This document shows positions 1 through 7,741 of a DNA stretch of 14,108 bases, piece after piece (positions within the stretch are counted from its first letter, which is position 1; every line of letters begins with the position of its first letter). Under the pieces are notes generated by a model. It was not told where the DNA came from. It was given only the letters and a program-made list of their open reading frames with translations, and ran no database searches. Source of the stretch: LSUCC0057 sp042091915 (GTDB lineage: Bacteria; Pseudomonadota; Gammaproteobacteria; Pseudomonadales; Porticoccaceae); NCBI GenBank assembly GCA_042091915.1, contig JBELGO010000041.1, positions 1 to 14,108 on the forward strand, read 5' to 3'. A program made the position numbers and the translations under genes.

Positions 1-1436
1 ACTGACTGCATCATCATACCAAAGCGCGCTGATATCTTGCGCACCCACCAGTCCTCGTAAGTGTTGGAGTTGTTATCGGCGCGCTCAAACGGATCGCGAC
101 GCAGGTGGAACAACTTGGGGATACGGAAGGTAACGAACGGCTCGCGCCATACAGCATGGCGTGCGCTGCGCTGTTCGGCAAAGACAAATTTCCAATCGCC
201 GTTGCGCAGCGCCAGCAGTTGGCCGTCATCGGAGAAGTAGAAAAAGTCGTTGCGTGGTGATTGGTCGGTCTCACCGGTGAGGAAGGGCAAGAAATTGTAG
301 CCATCTAGATGGACATTGAACTTTTTATCGCCAGCTTGGTAGCCGTCGAGGAGCTTCTGTTTAATGTCGTCAATACCCACCGCAGCCATCAGTGTAGGCA
401 CCCAATCGAGGTGGCTCATAACATTGTTGACTACACCCCCCGCCGGTATTTTGCCGGGCCAGCGGACCAGCGCGGGGACGCGGAAGCCGCCCTCCCAGTT
501 GGTGTTTTTCTCACTGCGAAACGGGGTGATACCCGCATCTGGCCAGGTGTTGTAATGGACACCGTTATCGGTTGAGTAGAGCACAATGGTGTTGTCGTCT
601 ACACCGAGTTTTTCCAATGTGTTGAGCAGGATTCCCACTTGGCGGTCGTGGGCGACCATCGCATCGTTATAGAAGCCTTGGCCAGAGAGACCGCGCTCTT
701 CTTCAGCGAGGTGGGTAAAGTAGTGCATGCGGGTAGAGTTAAACCAAACAAAGAAAGGCTTCTCGTCATCCACTGCACGCTCCATAAAATCGACGCTGGC
801 GTCTAAGAACTCTTTGTCGACACGCTCCATACGTTTTTTGGAGAGCGGGCCGCTGTCTTCAACGCGACCGTCGGCAAAGCTGTGGATGACACCGCGTGGC
901 CCCCAAACCTTAGCGTAGCGTGGGTCTTTGGGGTAGTCGGGATCCTCGGGGGCCTCTTCAGCATTCATGTGGTAGAGGTTGCCCAAGAACTCGTCAAACC
1001 CGTGGTTGGTCGGCAGGAATTCATCTAGATCGCCGAGGTGGTTTTTACCAAATTGGCCTGTTGCATAGCCGAGTGGTTTGAGTAGCTCGGCCAGGGTGGC
1101 ATCCTCAGGTTGTAAACCGAGTGGGTTGCCGGGCATGCCGACTTTGGTTAAGCCGGTGCGCATCGGGTGTTGGCCGGTGATAAACGCCGAGCGGCCGGCG
1201 GTGCAGCTCTGCTCGCCATAATAGTCGGTAAAGAACACCCCTTCGTTGCCAATGCGATCGATGTTGGGTGTCTGGTAACCCATCATGCCGTGGCTGTATT
1301 TGCTGATATTGGTAATGCCAATATCATCGCCCCAGATCACCAGAATGTTGGGTCGCTCGGCGGCAAAAGCCGCAGTGCTCAACAAGCCGGCGATCAGCAG
1401 AGAGAGTGCGCCGCAGCGCTGAATAACAGATCTCAT
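1..1436 (-). CDS. Arylsulfatase, exported, formylglycine-dependent (3' end outside window)
   Basis: This is a sulfatase that hydrolyses sulfate esters, probably in the periplasm. The reading frame is open from ATG at 1436 to the window edge (478 codons seen, C-terminus missing). Residues 1-25 look like a signal peptide: Arg near the start, a hydrophobic core, and an AFA cleavage motif before AERPNIL. The metal-binding start of the sulfatase fold is visible as WGDDIG (Asp37, Asp38). The formylglycine motif is C78-T-A-G-R82. A second metal motif, STDNG, has Asp290 and Asn291. A strong Shine-Dalgarno (AAGGGG, complement of about 1442-1447) sits about 7 nt before the ATG and fixes the start. It lies 111 bp downstream of the OYE-family gene on the same strand, so co-transcription is possible but not shown. 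The substrate (carbohydrate or aryl sulfate) cannot be told. It resembles the AslA type from memory of the family. Confidence 0.92.
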   Translation of the reverse strand, partial: MRSVIQRCGALSLLIAGLLSTAAFAAERPNILVIWGDDIGITNISKYSHGMMGYQTPNIDRIGNEGVFFTDYYGEQSCTAGRSAFITGQHPMRTGLTKVGMPGNPLGLQPEDATLAELLKPLGYATGQFGKNHLGDLDEFLPTNHGFDEFLGNLYHMNAEEAPEDPDYPKDPRYAKVWGPRGVIHSFADGRVEDSGPLSKKRMERVDKEFLDASVDFMERAVDDEKPFFVWFNSTRMHYFTHLAEEERGLSGQGFYNDAMVAHDRQVGILLNTLEKLGVDDNTIVLYSTDNGVHYNTWPDAGITPFRSEKNTNWEGGFRVPALVRWPGKIPAGGVVNNVMSHLDWVPTLMAAVGIDDIKQKLLDGYQAGDKKFNVHLDGYNFLPFLTGETDQSPRNDFFYFSDDGQLLALRNGDWKFVFAEQRSARHAVWREPFVTFRIPKLFHLRRDPFERADNNSNTYEDWWVRKISARFGMMMQS

Positions 1437-1547
1437 GGTCTACCCCTTTAATTGTTGTGTGACAAATTTAAACGTTTGAAGATTACCAGATAACTAAGCC
1501 GAAACTGTCGTCTAAGCGCTTTTAGCGTGACCGATTGGCCATGCTTA

Positions 1548-2780
1548 TCAGGCGCGGCGGCGGCCAACTGCCACGCCGCCCAGCGCCCAAAAAGTTTTTA
1601 ACACAGAGCGCCAGGCGCTCATACCGGGTTTGGCGCCTTTGCCCAGCCCGATACGCTCTAGCTGGTGCTCGTACCAGGTGATGTCCAGCATAACTGCGGT
1701 ATCGAGTTTGGCGATACCGGTAGTAATTTTTCGCATCGGCAGCGGGCACTCTTCACCGTCCAGCAAGCGCGCGCTGTAATTGGGCAGTACTGCCAGTGGT
1801 CGGGCGATGCCAATCATCGCGCAGCTGCCTTCAGCCAAGGCGCGGTTCATCACCGACAGCGTTCTAAAACCGCCAGTGACCACCAGGGGGAGATGAGTCT
1901 GCGCCGCGAGCTGCTGGGCAAACTCAATAAAATAAGCTTCGCGAGCTACAGTGCTGGGCTTCTGATCCACTCCAACCATACTCGGCTGTTCGTAGTTGCC
2001 GCCGGATATCTCTACCAGATCGATCCCCTCCGCCTCGAGTAGTTTGACCAGTTGTGCCGATTCGTCCTCACTAAAGCCTCCGCGCTGGAAATCAGCAGAG
2101 TTGAGTTTAATAGCTACCGCAAAGTCGCTACCCACAGATCGGCGGATGGCGCGGTAGACCTCGAGCACAAAGCGGCAGCGATTCTCGAAACTGCCGCCCC
2201 ACTGGTCGCTGCGCTGGTTTTGCAGCGGCGATAGGAACTGGCTGCACAAATAACCGTGCGCGGCATGAATTTGCACACCGTTAAAACCACACAGTTTGGC
2301 CTGCTCGGCGGTCCAGGCGAAGCGTCCAATAATATCCTCGATCTCTGCTTCAGTGAGTGCGCGCGGCGGATTGAACATGGCCGCCATATCGCCGCCCAAC
2401 GGTATAGCCGAGGGTGATACAGGCTCTTTGCAGAGCACACTGGGGATCTGTTTGCCAGGATGGTTAAGCTGCATCCACAGCTGAGTATTATTGGCACTGC
2501 CTGCTGCAGCCCAGTCGCGAAAGCGCTGCAGATCAGACTGCTTATCAAGCACTACATTGCGCGGCTCGCCGAGCGCATTGCGGTCAATCATCACATTGCC
2601 GGTCAGCACAATGCCGGTGCCGCCTTTGGCCCACTCTTTGTAAAGATATATCAACTCGGCAGAGGGGTTGGCTTGTGTATCGGCGAGCTGCTCGCTCATG
2701 GCCGATTTAAACAGGCGGTTCTTGCTGGTGACATGCCGATTGATGTCGATCGGTGTCGCTATGCGTGGCTGATCGGTCAT
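1548..2780 (-). CDS. NADH:flavin oxidoreductase, Old Yellow Enzyme family
   Basis: This is an FMN-dependent ene-reductase-type TIM barrel of 410 residues that probably reduces activated C=C bonds with NAD(P)H in the cytoplasm. Seen in sequence: LNHPGKQ (about residues 105-111), the substrate-binding pair in IHAAHGY (His172, His175, Tyr177), and the family signature FLSP..N.R.D.WGGSFENR (about 182-201). The length fits a single-domain OYE. The FeS and second flavin domain of 2,4-dienoyl-CoA reductase is absent. An in-frame TTG at 2795 would add five residues, but the ATG at 2780 is preferred because the GGAACC just upstream can act as ribosome site. It is divergent from the acyl-CoA dehydrogenase and upstream of the sulfatase on the same strand. 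The true substrate is unknown. Confidence 0.9.
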   Translation of the reverse strand: MTDQPRIATPIDINRHVTSKNRLFKSAMSEQLADTQANPSAELIYLYKEWAKGGTGIVLTGNVMIDRNALGEPRNVVLDKQSDLQRFRDWAAAGSANNTQLWMQLNHPGKQIPSVLCKEPVSPSAIPLGGDMAAMFNPPRALTEAEIEDIIGRFAWTAEQAKLCGFNGVQIHAAHGYLCSQFLSPLQNQRSDQWGGSFENRCRFVLEVYRAIRRSVGSDFAVAIKLNSADFQRGGFSEDESAQLVKLLEAEGIDLVEISGGNYEQPSMVGVDQKPSTVAREAYFIEFAQQLAAQTHLPLVVTGGFRTLSVMNRALAEGSCAMIGIARPLAVLPNYSARLLDGEECPLPMRKITTGIAKLDTAVMLDITWYEHQLERIGLGKGAKPGMSAWRSVLKTFWALGGVAVGRRRA

Positions 2781-2844
2781 ATTGAATGGTTCCAATAGAT
2801 TTCTATGGATAAGCTTTTAAGCTAAGTTATCGTACCTGTATCAA

Positions 2845-2863
2845 TGCGACCTATGGTGTCGCA
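2845..2863. promoter_or_regulatory. Inverted repeat, candidate operator in divergent promoter region
   Basis: TGCGAC and GTCGCA form a perfect 6+6 inverted repeat around a 7-nt centre, in the 132-bp gap between the divergent OYE-family and acyl-CoA dehydrogenase genes. On the minus strand a TTGATA (complement of 2839-2844) touches the repeat, and 17 nt further is CTTAAA, a weak -10. The repeat would therefore lie directly at the -35 of the oxidoreductase promoter. No poly-T follows on either strand, which argues against a terminator. The binding protein is unknown. Confidence 0.4.
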
Positions 2864-2912
2864 GTTTAGATAAAAAAACCAGCCGACAACTTTTACTGAT
2901 AAGGGTTTTATT

Positions 2913-4691
2913 ATGTCACTGCTCTCCATGCGCGATATGCACTTTCTGCTTTTTGATCTGCTCGATGTGGAATCGTTTACGGCAGCTGAGCACTACAGTG
3001 ACCACTCTCGCGAAACCTTTAGCCAAGCACTGGAGACTGCCGAACAGATTGGTCTGCGCTATTTTTTACCCCACAACGCCGAAGCCGATGCCAATGAGCC
3101 GACCTTTGACGGTGAAAAAGTGACCACTATCCCCGCTGTCAAAGAGGCGTTCCATCATTTTGTTGAGGCTGGCTTACTCAACGCCTCGGTCTCCTTTGAG
3201 CAGGGCGGTATGCAGCTGCCGGCGACAGTGGCTGCAAGTTGCCATGCGTTTACTACAGCGGCTAACACCGCCACGGCGGCCTACCCATTTTTAACCATTG
3301 CAGCGGCTAATCTAATCGAGCACTTTGCCGATGATGCGCTCAAGCAGCGCTATCTGCCGCTGCTGCGCGACGGCCGCTCATCCGGCACTATGGCGTTGAC
3401 TGAGCCCAATGTTGGCTCCTCACTGGCCGATATCACCACCAAGGCCGAGCTTGGCGAAGACGGCTGCTACCGAGTGAGTGGCGGCAAAATGTACATCTCT
3501 GGCGGCGACCAAGACATCACCGACAACATTGTGCATTTAGTGTTGGCGCGGGTGGTGGGTGATGATCCCGGTGTAAAAGGTATTTCGCTGTTTTTGGTCC
3601 CCAAGTGGGAGCTTTTAGAGGGCGGCGAGCGGCGCCGCAACGATGTCAAATTAGCCGGGCTTCTGCACAAAATGGGCTACCGCGGTACTACCTCAACGGT
3701 GCTTAACTTTGGTGAGCAGGGCGACTGCCGCGGTTACTTAATAGGTGAGCGCGGCCGCGGATTAACCTACATGTTTATGATGATGAACGAAGCGCGTATC
3801 GGTGTGGGTGCCGGTGCGGCAGCGATGGCTTGCCGCGGCTACCAAGAGTCGCTTGAGTACGCTCGCAACCGCCCACAGGGACGTCACCCCGATGACAAGC
3901 AAGCGGGATCCAAGCCGGTAGCGATTATTGAGCACGCCGACGTCAAACGCATGCTGCTGGCGCAAAAGTGTTACGCCGAGGGCTCAATGGCGTTGATCTT
4001 ATGGGCGAACAGCCTTATCGATACGATCGCTACTTGCAGCGATACAGAGCAGCGCCAGAAGCTCAATGAACTGCTCGACTTGATTACCCCAATCGCTAAA
4101 TCGTGGCCCTCCAAGTACGGCCCAGAAGCAAACTCGCTGGCGATACAAGTGCTGGGTGGCTCTGGCTATATTCGCGAGTACCCAGTCGAGCAACTTTACC
4201 GCGACAACCGTCTCAACCCCATCCATGAAGGCACCGAAGGCATCCAAGGGATAGATCTGCTCGGCCGCAAAGTGTGGCAGGCCAACGGCGCCGGCGTGCG
4301 CCACCTGTTGGCTGAAATAGAGCAGACAGTGAGCCAGGCAGTGCTCAATGAAAATACCGCTCAGTGGGGCGAGCAGCTTGCCAGCAGTGCCCAGCTTTGG
4401 CAGCAGACATTGAACAGTTTGGCGCCCTTAGTGCAGCAGCAACCGCGCTTAGGTCTCGCTAACGCCACGGTGTTTTTAGAGGCGACCGGCCATCTGATGA
4501 TCGCCTGGTTGTGGTTGCGGCAGTCTTTAGCTGCTCAGAAATTGGCTGACAATGAGCCCGATTTTGCGGCGGGCAAGCAGCACGCCTGCGAGTTTTTCTA
4601 CATTTGGGAACTGCCCAAATTAGAGCAGTGGTGCGCACTGTTACAGAGCGCTGATGACACCACACTGCGGATGCGCGATGAGTGGTTTTAA
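2913..4691 (+). CDS. Acyl-CoA dehydrogenase, DmdC/FadE-like with C-terminal extension
   Basis: This is a flavoprotein of 592 residues that introduces an alpha-beta double bond into an acyl-CoA thioester and passes electrons to ETF. It has the long architecture: an N-terminal helical domain, a central beta domain with MALTEPNVGSSLAD (about residues 160-174), a helical FAD domain, and an extra C-terminal domain. The catalytic base is in NPIHEGTEGIQG, Glu439. Length and layout match the group holding 3-methylmercaptopropionyl-CoA dehydrogenase (DmdC) of DMSP demethylation, but many members use ordinary or unknown acyl-CoAs, so the substrate is left open. AAGGG ten nt before ATG 2913 supports the start. 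It is divergent from the OYE-family gene and is followed by the rubredoxin fusion 153 bp downstream. Confidence 0.9.
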   Translation: MSLLSMRDMHFLLFDLLDVESFTAAEHYSDHSRETFSQALETAEQIGLRYFLPHNAEADANEPTFDGEKVTTIPAVKEAFHHFVEAGLLNASVSFEQGGMQLPATVAASCHAFTTAANTATAAYPFLTIAAANLIEHFADDALKQRYLPLLRDGRSSGTMALTEPNVGSSLADITTKAELGEDGCYRVSGGKMYISGGDQDITDNIVHLVLARVVGDDPGVKGISLFLVPKWELLEGGERRRNDVKLAGLLHKMGYRGTTSTVLNFGEQGDCRGYLIGERGRGLTYMFMMMNEARIGVGAGAAAMACRGYQESLEYARNRPQGRHPDDKQAGSKPVAIIEHADVKRMLLAQKCYAEGSMALILWANSLIDTIATCSDTEQRQKLNELLDLITPIAKSWPSKYGPEANSLAIQVLGGSGYIREYPVEQLYRDNRLNPIHEGTEGIQGIDLLGRKVWQANGAGVRHLLAEIEQTVSQAVLNENTAQWGEQLASSAQLWQQTLNSLAPLVQQQPRLGLANATVFLEATGHLMIAWLWLRQSLAAQKLADNEPDFAAGKQHACEFFYIWELPKLEQWCALLQSADDTTLRMRDEWF

Positions 4692-4751
4692 CGCGTCAAT
4701 GCGTCACTGAGCTAGCGCCCAACTAGCTATGTCGGCCATTTGAATGATGAC

Positions 4752-4774
4752 AATGGCAGCCCAGTGCTGCCATT
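4752..4774 (+). terminator. Hairpin downstream of acyl-CoA dehydrogenase, possible terminator
   Basis: AATGGCAG and CTGCCATT form a perfect 8-bp stem with a 7-nt loop, 60 nt after the acyl-CoA dehydrogenase stop. A flanking TGAT/ATCA could extend the stem past a bulge. There is no uridine run after it, so it is a weak intrinsic terminator at best. It could instead stabilise the mRNA end. Confidence 0.35.
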
Positions 4775-4844
4775 ATCACTGTGCTAATTTGAGCTGGGCT
4801 CTGGGTCCGGCTTTATCTTAAGTGTTAAATAGCTGAGTCGAACT

Positions 4845-6485
4845 ATGGCATATCAAATTTGGGAGTGTCTTGTCTGCGGTTGGCAGTACGATGAGTCAAA
4901 AGGTCTACCCGAGGAGGGCATAGCCCCCGGTACGCGCTGGGACGATGTCCCGGAAGATTGGCTCTGCCCTGACTGCGGTGTTGGCAAAGCCGATTTTGAA
5001 ATGGTCGCGGTCGCACAAGCTGCCGAGCCTGTTGCTGCGCAAACAACGCAGCCGGTTGCTCAAGTGGCACCTGTCGCTGTGGCTAGTGACTCTTCCTCTC
5101 TCGCATCGGCCTACCAAATTTGGGAGTGCTTAGTCTGCGGTTGGCAATACGACGAATCTAAAGGGTTGCCAGAAGAGGGTATCGCTGCCGGTACCCGCTG
5201 GGACGACATTCCAGACGATTGGCTCTGCCCCGACTGCGGTGTTGGCAAAGCCGACTTTGAAATGGTTGCAGTTGCAGAAGTTGCGCCACCGACCGCTGCC
5301 GCTCAAGCGCAAGCCGAAGAGCCCGCCATCGATGAGAGTATCGATCCAATTGTCATTATCGGCACCGGCCTGGCTGGCTACACTCTGCTAAAAGAGTTGC
5401 GCCAAGCGGGCAGCCGCACCCCCGTGGTCATGCTGACAACAGATGACGGCGGTTTTTACAGTAAGCCAATGCTCTCTGCTGCGATGGGCCAGGGCAAACA
5501 ACCCGGCCAGCTTATTACCGCTACCGCCAGTGAGATGGCAGAAAAGTACAGCGCCAAAGTTAAAATTTATACGCGCGCAACCTCTATTGATAAGGCGGCT
5601 AAAACTGTTCACTGTGACGACGGTGACAGCTTTAACTACAGCGATCTGGTGTTTGCCACGGGGGCGCGCTGTATAGAACCGCCGCTGCAAGGCAGCGGCA
5701 GTGGCCGCGTTTACGCCGTTAATAATCTGCAAGATTACTTGCGTTTTAGAACCTCATTGGCCGGAGTGCGCAAAGTATTGGTGATTGGCGGTGGTCTGAT
5801 CGGCTGCGAGTACGCCAACGATCTCACCAAAGCGGGTTATCAGGTAGAACTGGTCGAAGCGGCGCCGCGGCTGCTGGCTAATCTCCTGCCCGAGCAGGCT
5901 TCTGCGGCACTGCTCACCGCCATGCAAGCGGCAGGTATCAACTGCCACTTTGATACTGTCGCCGACTCTATCGAGCAACACGGTAGTGGTGTTAGCGCCC
6001 AGCTCACCAACGGCACCGCAGTAGAGGCAGATATTGTGCTCTCGGCTATCGGCGTGCGCCCTGATCTGAGCCTAGCTCAAGCGGCCGATATCGATTGCGC
6101 GCGCGGCATAGTCACCGACCGCGCCCTGCAAACCAGCGCCGCTAATGTCTATGCATTAGGTGATTGCGCCGAAGTCGATGGCCAGCTGTTGTTTTATATT
6201 GCACCGCTCAACGATTCGGCCAAGGCGCTGGCTGCCACCCTGAGCGGGCAGCCCAGCCAAGTCTGTTACGGGGTGATGCCGGTGGTGATTAAAACACCGC
6301 TCTGTCCGATCAGCTTGGTGGTGCCGCCGCGCGACATTGAAGGGGAATGGGTAATCGAGGGCGAAGGTGAAAATATCGCCGCGCGTTTCATCGATGCAGA
6401 TGGCACGCAGTGGGGCTTTGCTCTTACCGGCACGGCCACTAGCCAGCGAGCGAACTCTGTGGCGGCCAATCAGCCATTAATGTAG
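4845..6485 (+). CDS. Rubredoxin-rubredoxin-rubredoxin reductase fusion protein
   Basis: This 546-residue electron carrier holds both partners of the NAD(P)H to rubredoxin chain in one chain. Residues 1-57 and 88-144 are two rubredoxins, each with CxxCG and CPDCG iron ligands (Cys8, 11, 41, 44 and Cys95, 98, 128, 131). Ala/Pro/Gln-rich linkers follow each one (about 58-87 and 145-167). From about 168 to the end is a rubredoxin reductase: FAD site GTGLAG (173-178), NAD site GGGLIG (315-320), FAD-closing YALGDCAEVDG (Asp440), and a C-terminal part like the Pseudomonas enzyme. The rubredoxins resemble P. aeruginosa RubA1/RubA2 (AlkG2 type, no Arg insertion after the second CxxCG), which feed alkane hydroxylase AlkB. 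No AlkB gene is in the window. Start ATG 4845 begins directly at the rubredoxin fold. The downstream neighbour is convergent. Confidence 0.93.
   Translation: MAYQIWECLVCGWQYDESKGLPEEGIAPGTRWDDVPEDWLCPDCGVGKADFEMVAVAQAAEPVAAQTTQPVAQVAPVAVASDSSSLASAYQIWECLVCGWQYDESKGLPEEGIAAGTRWDDIPDDWLCPDCGVGKADFEMVAVAEVAPPTAAAQAQAEEPAIDESIDPIVIIGTGLAGYTLLKELRQAGSRTPVVMLTTDDGGFYSKPMLSAAMGQGKQPGQLITATASEMAEKYSAKVKIYTRATSIDKAAKTVHCDDGDSFNYSDLVFATGARCIEPPLQGSGSGRVYAVNNLQDYLRFRTSLAGVRKVLVIGGGLIGCEYANDLTKAGYQVELVEAAPRLLANLLPEQASAALLTAMQAAGINCHFDTVADSIEQHGSGVSAQLTNGTAVEADIVLSAIGVRPDLSLAQAADIDCARGIVTDRALQTSAANVYALGDCAEVDGQLLFYIAPLNDSAKALAATLSGQPSQVCYGVMPVVIKTPLCPISLVVPPRDIEGEWVIEGEGENIAARFIDADGTQWGFALTGTATSQRANSVAANQPLM
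4848..5276 (+). repeat. Tandem rubredoxin domain duplication inside the fusion gene
   Basis: The two 168-nt units are 4848-5015 and 5109-5276, separated by 93 nt of linker. Aligned by eye over 56 codons, they differ at 29 nucleotides in 26 codons. 23 of these are synonymous and only three change the residue (Pro28/Ala115, Val35/Ile122, Glu37/Asp124). The copies are thus old enough to have diverged at silent sites while both proteins stayed nearly constant. Confidence 0.9.
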
Positions 6486-6550
6486 CCATTTTGAAAGGTG
6501 CTTTTCTGGTGGCTCTTAGTGGCTGCTACGCGGTTAGTGTTTCTTGCAAA

Positions 6551-6598
6551 TGCCTCGACAAGCAGTGGAGGCAGTTAAGCAAGCGCTGGCCGGCCAGC
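6551..6598. other. Hairpin and palindrome between convergent genes, possible transcription end
   Basis: In the 118-bp gap between the convergent rubredoxin fusion and phnA genes, TGCCTC (6551-6556) and GAGGCA (6568-6573) can form a 6-bp stem with an 11-nt loop. GCTGGCCGGCCAGC (6585-6598) is a perfect 14-bp palindrome that could fold as 5 bp plus a 4-nt loop. Neither has a clear T-run on either strand, so the terminator role is inferred only from the convergent position. Confidence 0.3.
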
Positions 6599-6603
6599 TA
6601 AAG

Positions 6604-6945
6604 CTACACTTTCTTTACAAATTCTGACTTCAGCTTCATCGCGCCAATACCGTCGATTTTACAGTCGATATCGTGGTCGCCGCCCACTAGGCGGATATTT
6701 TTTACTTTGGTGCCCACTTTCACTACCGATGAGCTGCCCTTAATTTTTAAATCTTTAATGACAGTGACGGTATCACCATCCGCCAGCACGTTGCCGTTGC
6801 TGTCTTTGATGACCTCGGCGTCGTCTTCACTCGCGGCGTCAGGGTCCCAGCTGTGGCCGCACTCTGGGCAGTTGAGTAGTACGCCATCGCTGTAAGCATA
6901 AACAGATTGGCAGGCGGGGCAGGGGGGGAGAGTCTCTTCGCTCAC
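6604..6945 (-). CDS. yjdM: PhnA/YjdM family zinc-ribbon protein
   Basis: This is a 113-residue cytoplasmic protein. The N-terminus holds a zinc ribbon (CPAC, Cys9 and Cys12; CPEC, Cys26 and Cys29). The C-terminal two thirds is the PhnA domain with VIKDSNGNVLADGDTVTV, DLKIKGSSS and KVGTKVKNIRLVGGDHDIDC, ending SEFVKKV. It matches E. coli YjdM (old name PhnA) almost along its length as recalled. Despite the name it is not phosphonoacetate hydrolase, and its biochemical role is not established. The start is GTG at 6945, supported by AAGGA about 7 nt upstream. It lies 77 bp downstream of the GFA-family gene on the same strand, so it may be the last gene of that cluster or have its own promoter. 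Confidence 0.93.
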   Translation of the reverse strand: MSEETLPPCPACQSVYAYSDGVLLNCPECGHSWDPDAASEDDAEVIKDSNGNVLADGDTVTVIKDLKIKGSSSVVKVGTKVKNIRLVGGDHDIDCKIDGIGAMKLKSEFVKKV

Positions 6946-7022
6946 GAGTAATCCTTCATAAGTGCGGGCTATTGCCCTAAAAAATGTACGGGAATTATAT
7001 CCGCAACCAGCCGGCTGTGGTC

Positions 7023-7418
7023 CTAAAGTTTGGAGCGTTCTGCCAGTGTGTGGGCGAGAACTTCCCAGTTGACCCCATCGAACTCAGAGACTGTCATGTT
7101 GCTGGGCTTTTCATCAAAACAGTTGATGTTTAACGACACACCATCGGGGTTGGAGCGCGGTATATAAAAAGATTTCACACCACACGTGCTGCAAAAGTGG
7201 TGCTGTGCCACACCGCTATTAAACGTGTAAGTGGTGAGCGCCTCGCGGCCCTGCAGCAGTGTAAAGCGCGCCTCGGGCACCACCAGTTCTAAGTAACCGG
7301 CCTTAGAGCAGATAGAGCAGTTGCAGCGCAATGCTTCAACCTGCTGTGGCCCCAGTGCCTCCCAGCGCACTGCACCGCAGTGGCAGCCGCCGCTGTATTT
7401 AACCAAATCTTCGCTCAT
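7023..7418 (-). CDS. GFA (glutathione-dependent formaldehyde-activating)/CENP-V family zinc protein
   Basis: This is a 131-residue protein of the GFA fold. Zinc-binding cysteines appear in the expected order: GGCHCG (Cys12, Cys14), CNCSIC (Cys32, Cys34, Cys37) and FCSTCG (Cys76, Cys79). The family is named for Gfa, which binds glutathione and was proposed to speed S-hydroxymethylglutathione formation, but most members are uncharacterised, so no reaction is claimed. Its ATG at 7418 is two bases after the yciH stop, and a G-rich stretch at the end of yciH supplies a Shine-Dalgarno, so it is very likely translated from the same mRNA as yciH and the quinone oxidoreductase. Confidence 0.9.
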   Translation of the reverse strand: MSEDLVKYSGGCHCGAVRWEALGPQQVEALRCNCSICSKAGYLELVVPEARFTLLQGREALTTYTFNSGVAQHHFCSTCGVKSFYIPRSNPDGVSLNINCFDEKPSNMTVSEFDGVNWEVLAHTLAERSKL

Positions 7419-7420
7419 TG

Positions 7421-7741
7421 TTAGCCCCCGGCTAGCTTAACGATAAAGCCCTGTTTTTCGAGAGCCTGCTTGAGTTTATCGCGGTGGTCGCCCTGTATTT
7501 CAACCACGCCCTCTTTGACTGTGCCACCGGTGGAGCAGAGTTGTTTGAGTTGCTTGGCCAGTTGCTTGAGGGCGGTATCGTCTAAATCAAACCCGGTCAG
7601 GGTAGTCACCCCTTTGCCTTTGCGCCCAGCGGTTTCACGGCGTATGCGCACTACGCCGTCGCCAGCGCTGCGCGCGGCCGGTGTAGTGCTCTCTTTAACG
7701 CGGCCACTCTCAGTGGAGTAGACCAAACGGCTGTTGCTCAT
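7421..7741 (-). CDS. yciH: YciH, SUI1/eIF1-like translation factor homologue
   Basis: This is a 106-residue protein whose C-terminal two thirds is a SUI1 domain: RRETAGRKGKGVTTLTGF (about 34-51), LAKQLKQLCSTGGTVKEG (about 61-78), then VEIQGDH and QGFIVKLAGG at the end. The basic, flexible N-terminus is usual for bacterial YciH. E. coli YciH acts like eIF1/IF3 in discriminating start codons in vitro and has been linked to stress translation. Its role here is inferred from that. The start ATG at 7741 overlaps the quinone oxidoreductase stop in an ATGA junction (7738-7741), a sign of translational coupling. Confidence 0.93.
   Translation of the reverse strand: MSNSRLVYSTESGRVKESTTPAARSAGDGVVRIRRETAGRKGKGVTTLTGFDLDDTALKQLAKQLKQLCSTGGTVKEGVVEIQGDHRDKLKQALEKQGFIVKLAGG

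Noticed and set aside
1522..1749. 75-codon minus-strand frame overlapping the end of the OYE-family gene
   Set aside because: It lies in another frame of a well-supported gene, is Arg-rich and has no domain likeness; a shadow.
2114..2548. 144-codon minus-strand frame inside the OYE-family gene
   Set aside because: Same strand, different frame; low-complexity Cys/Ser/Arg-rich product. The OYE motifs are in the other frame.
4843..5070. Antisense frames across the rubredoxin repeats
   Set aside because: They arise twice because the underlying domain is duplicated; no independent coding evidence.
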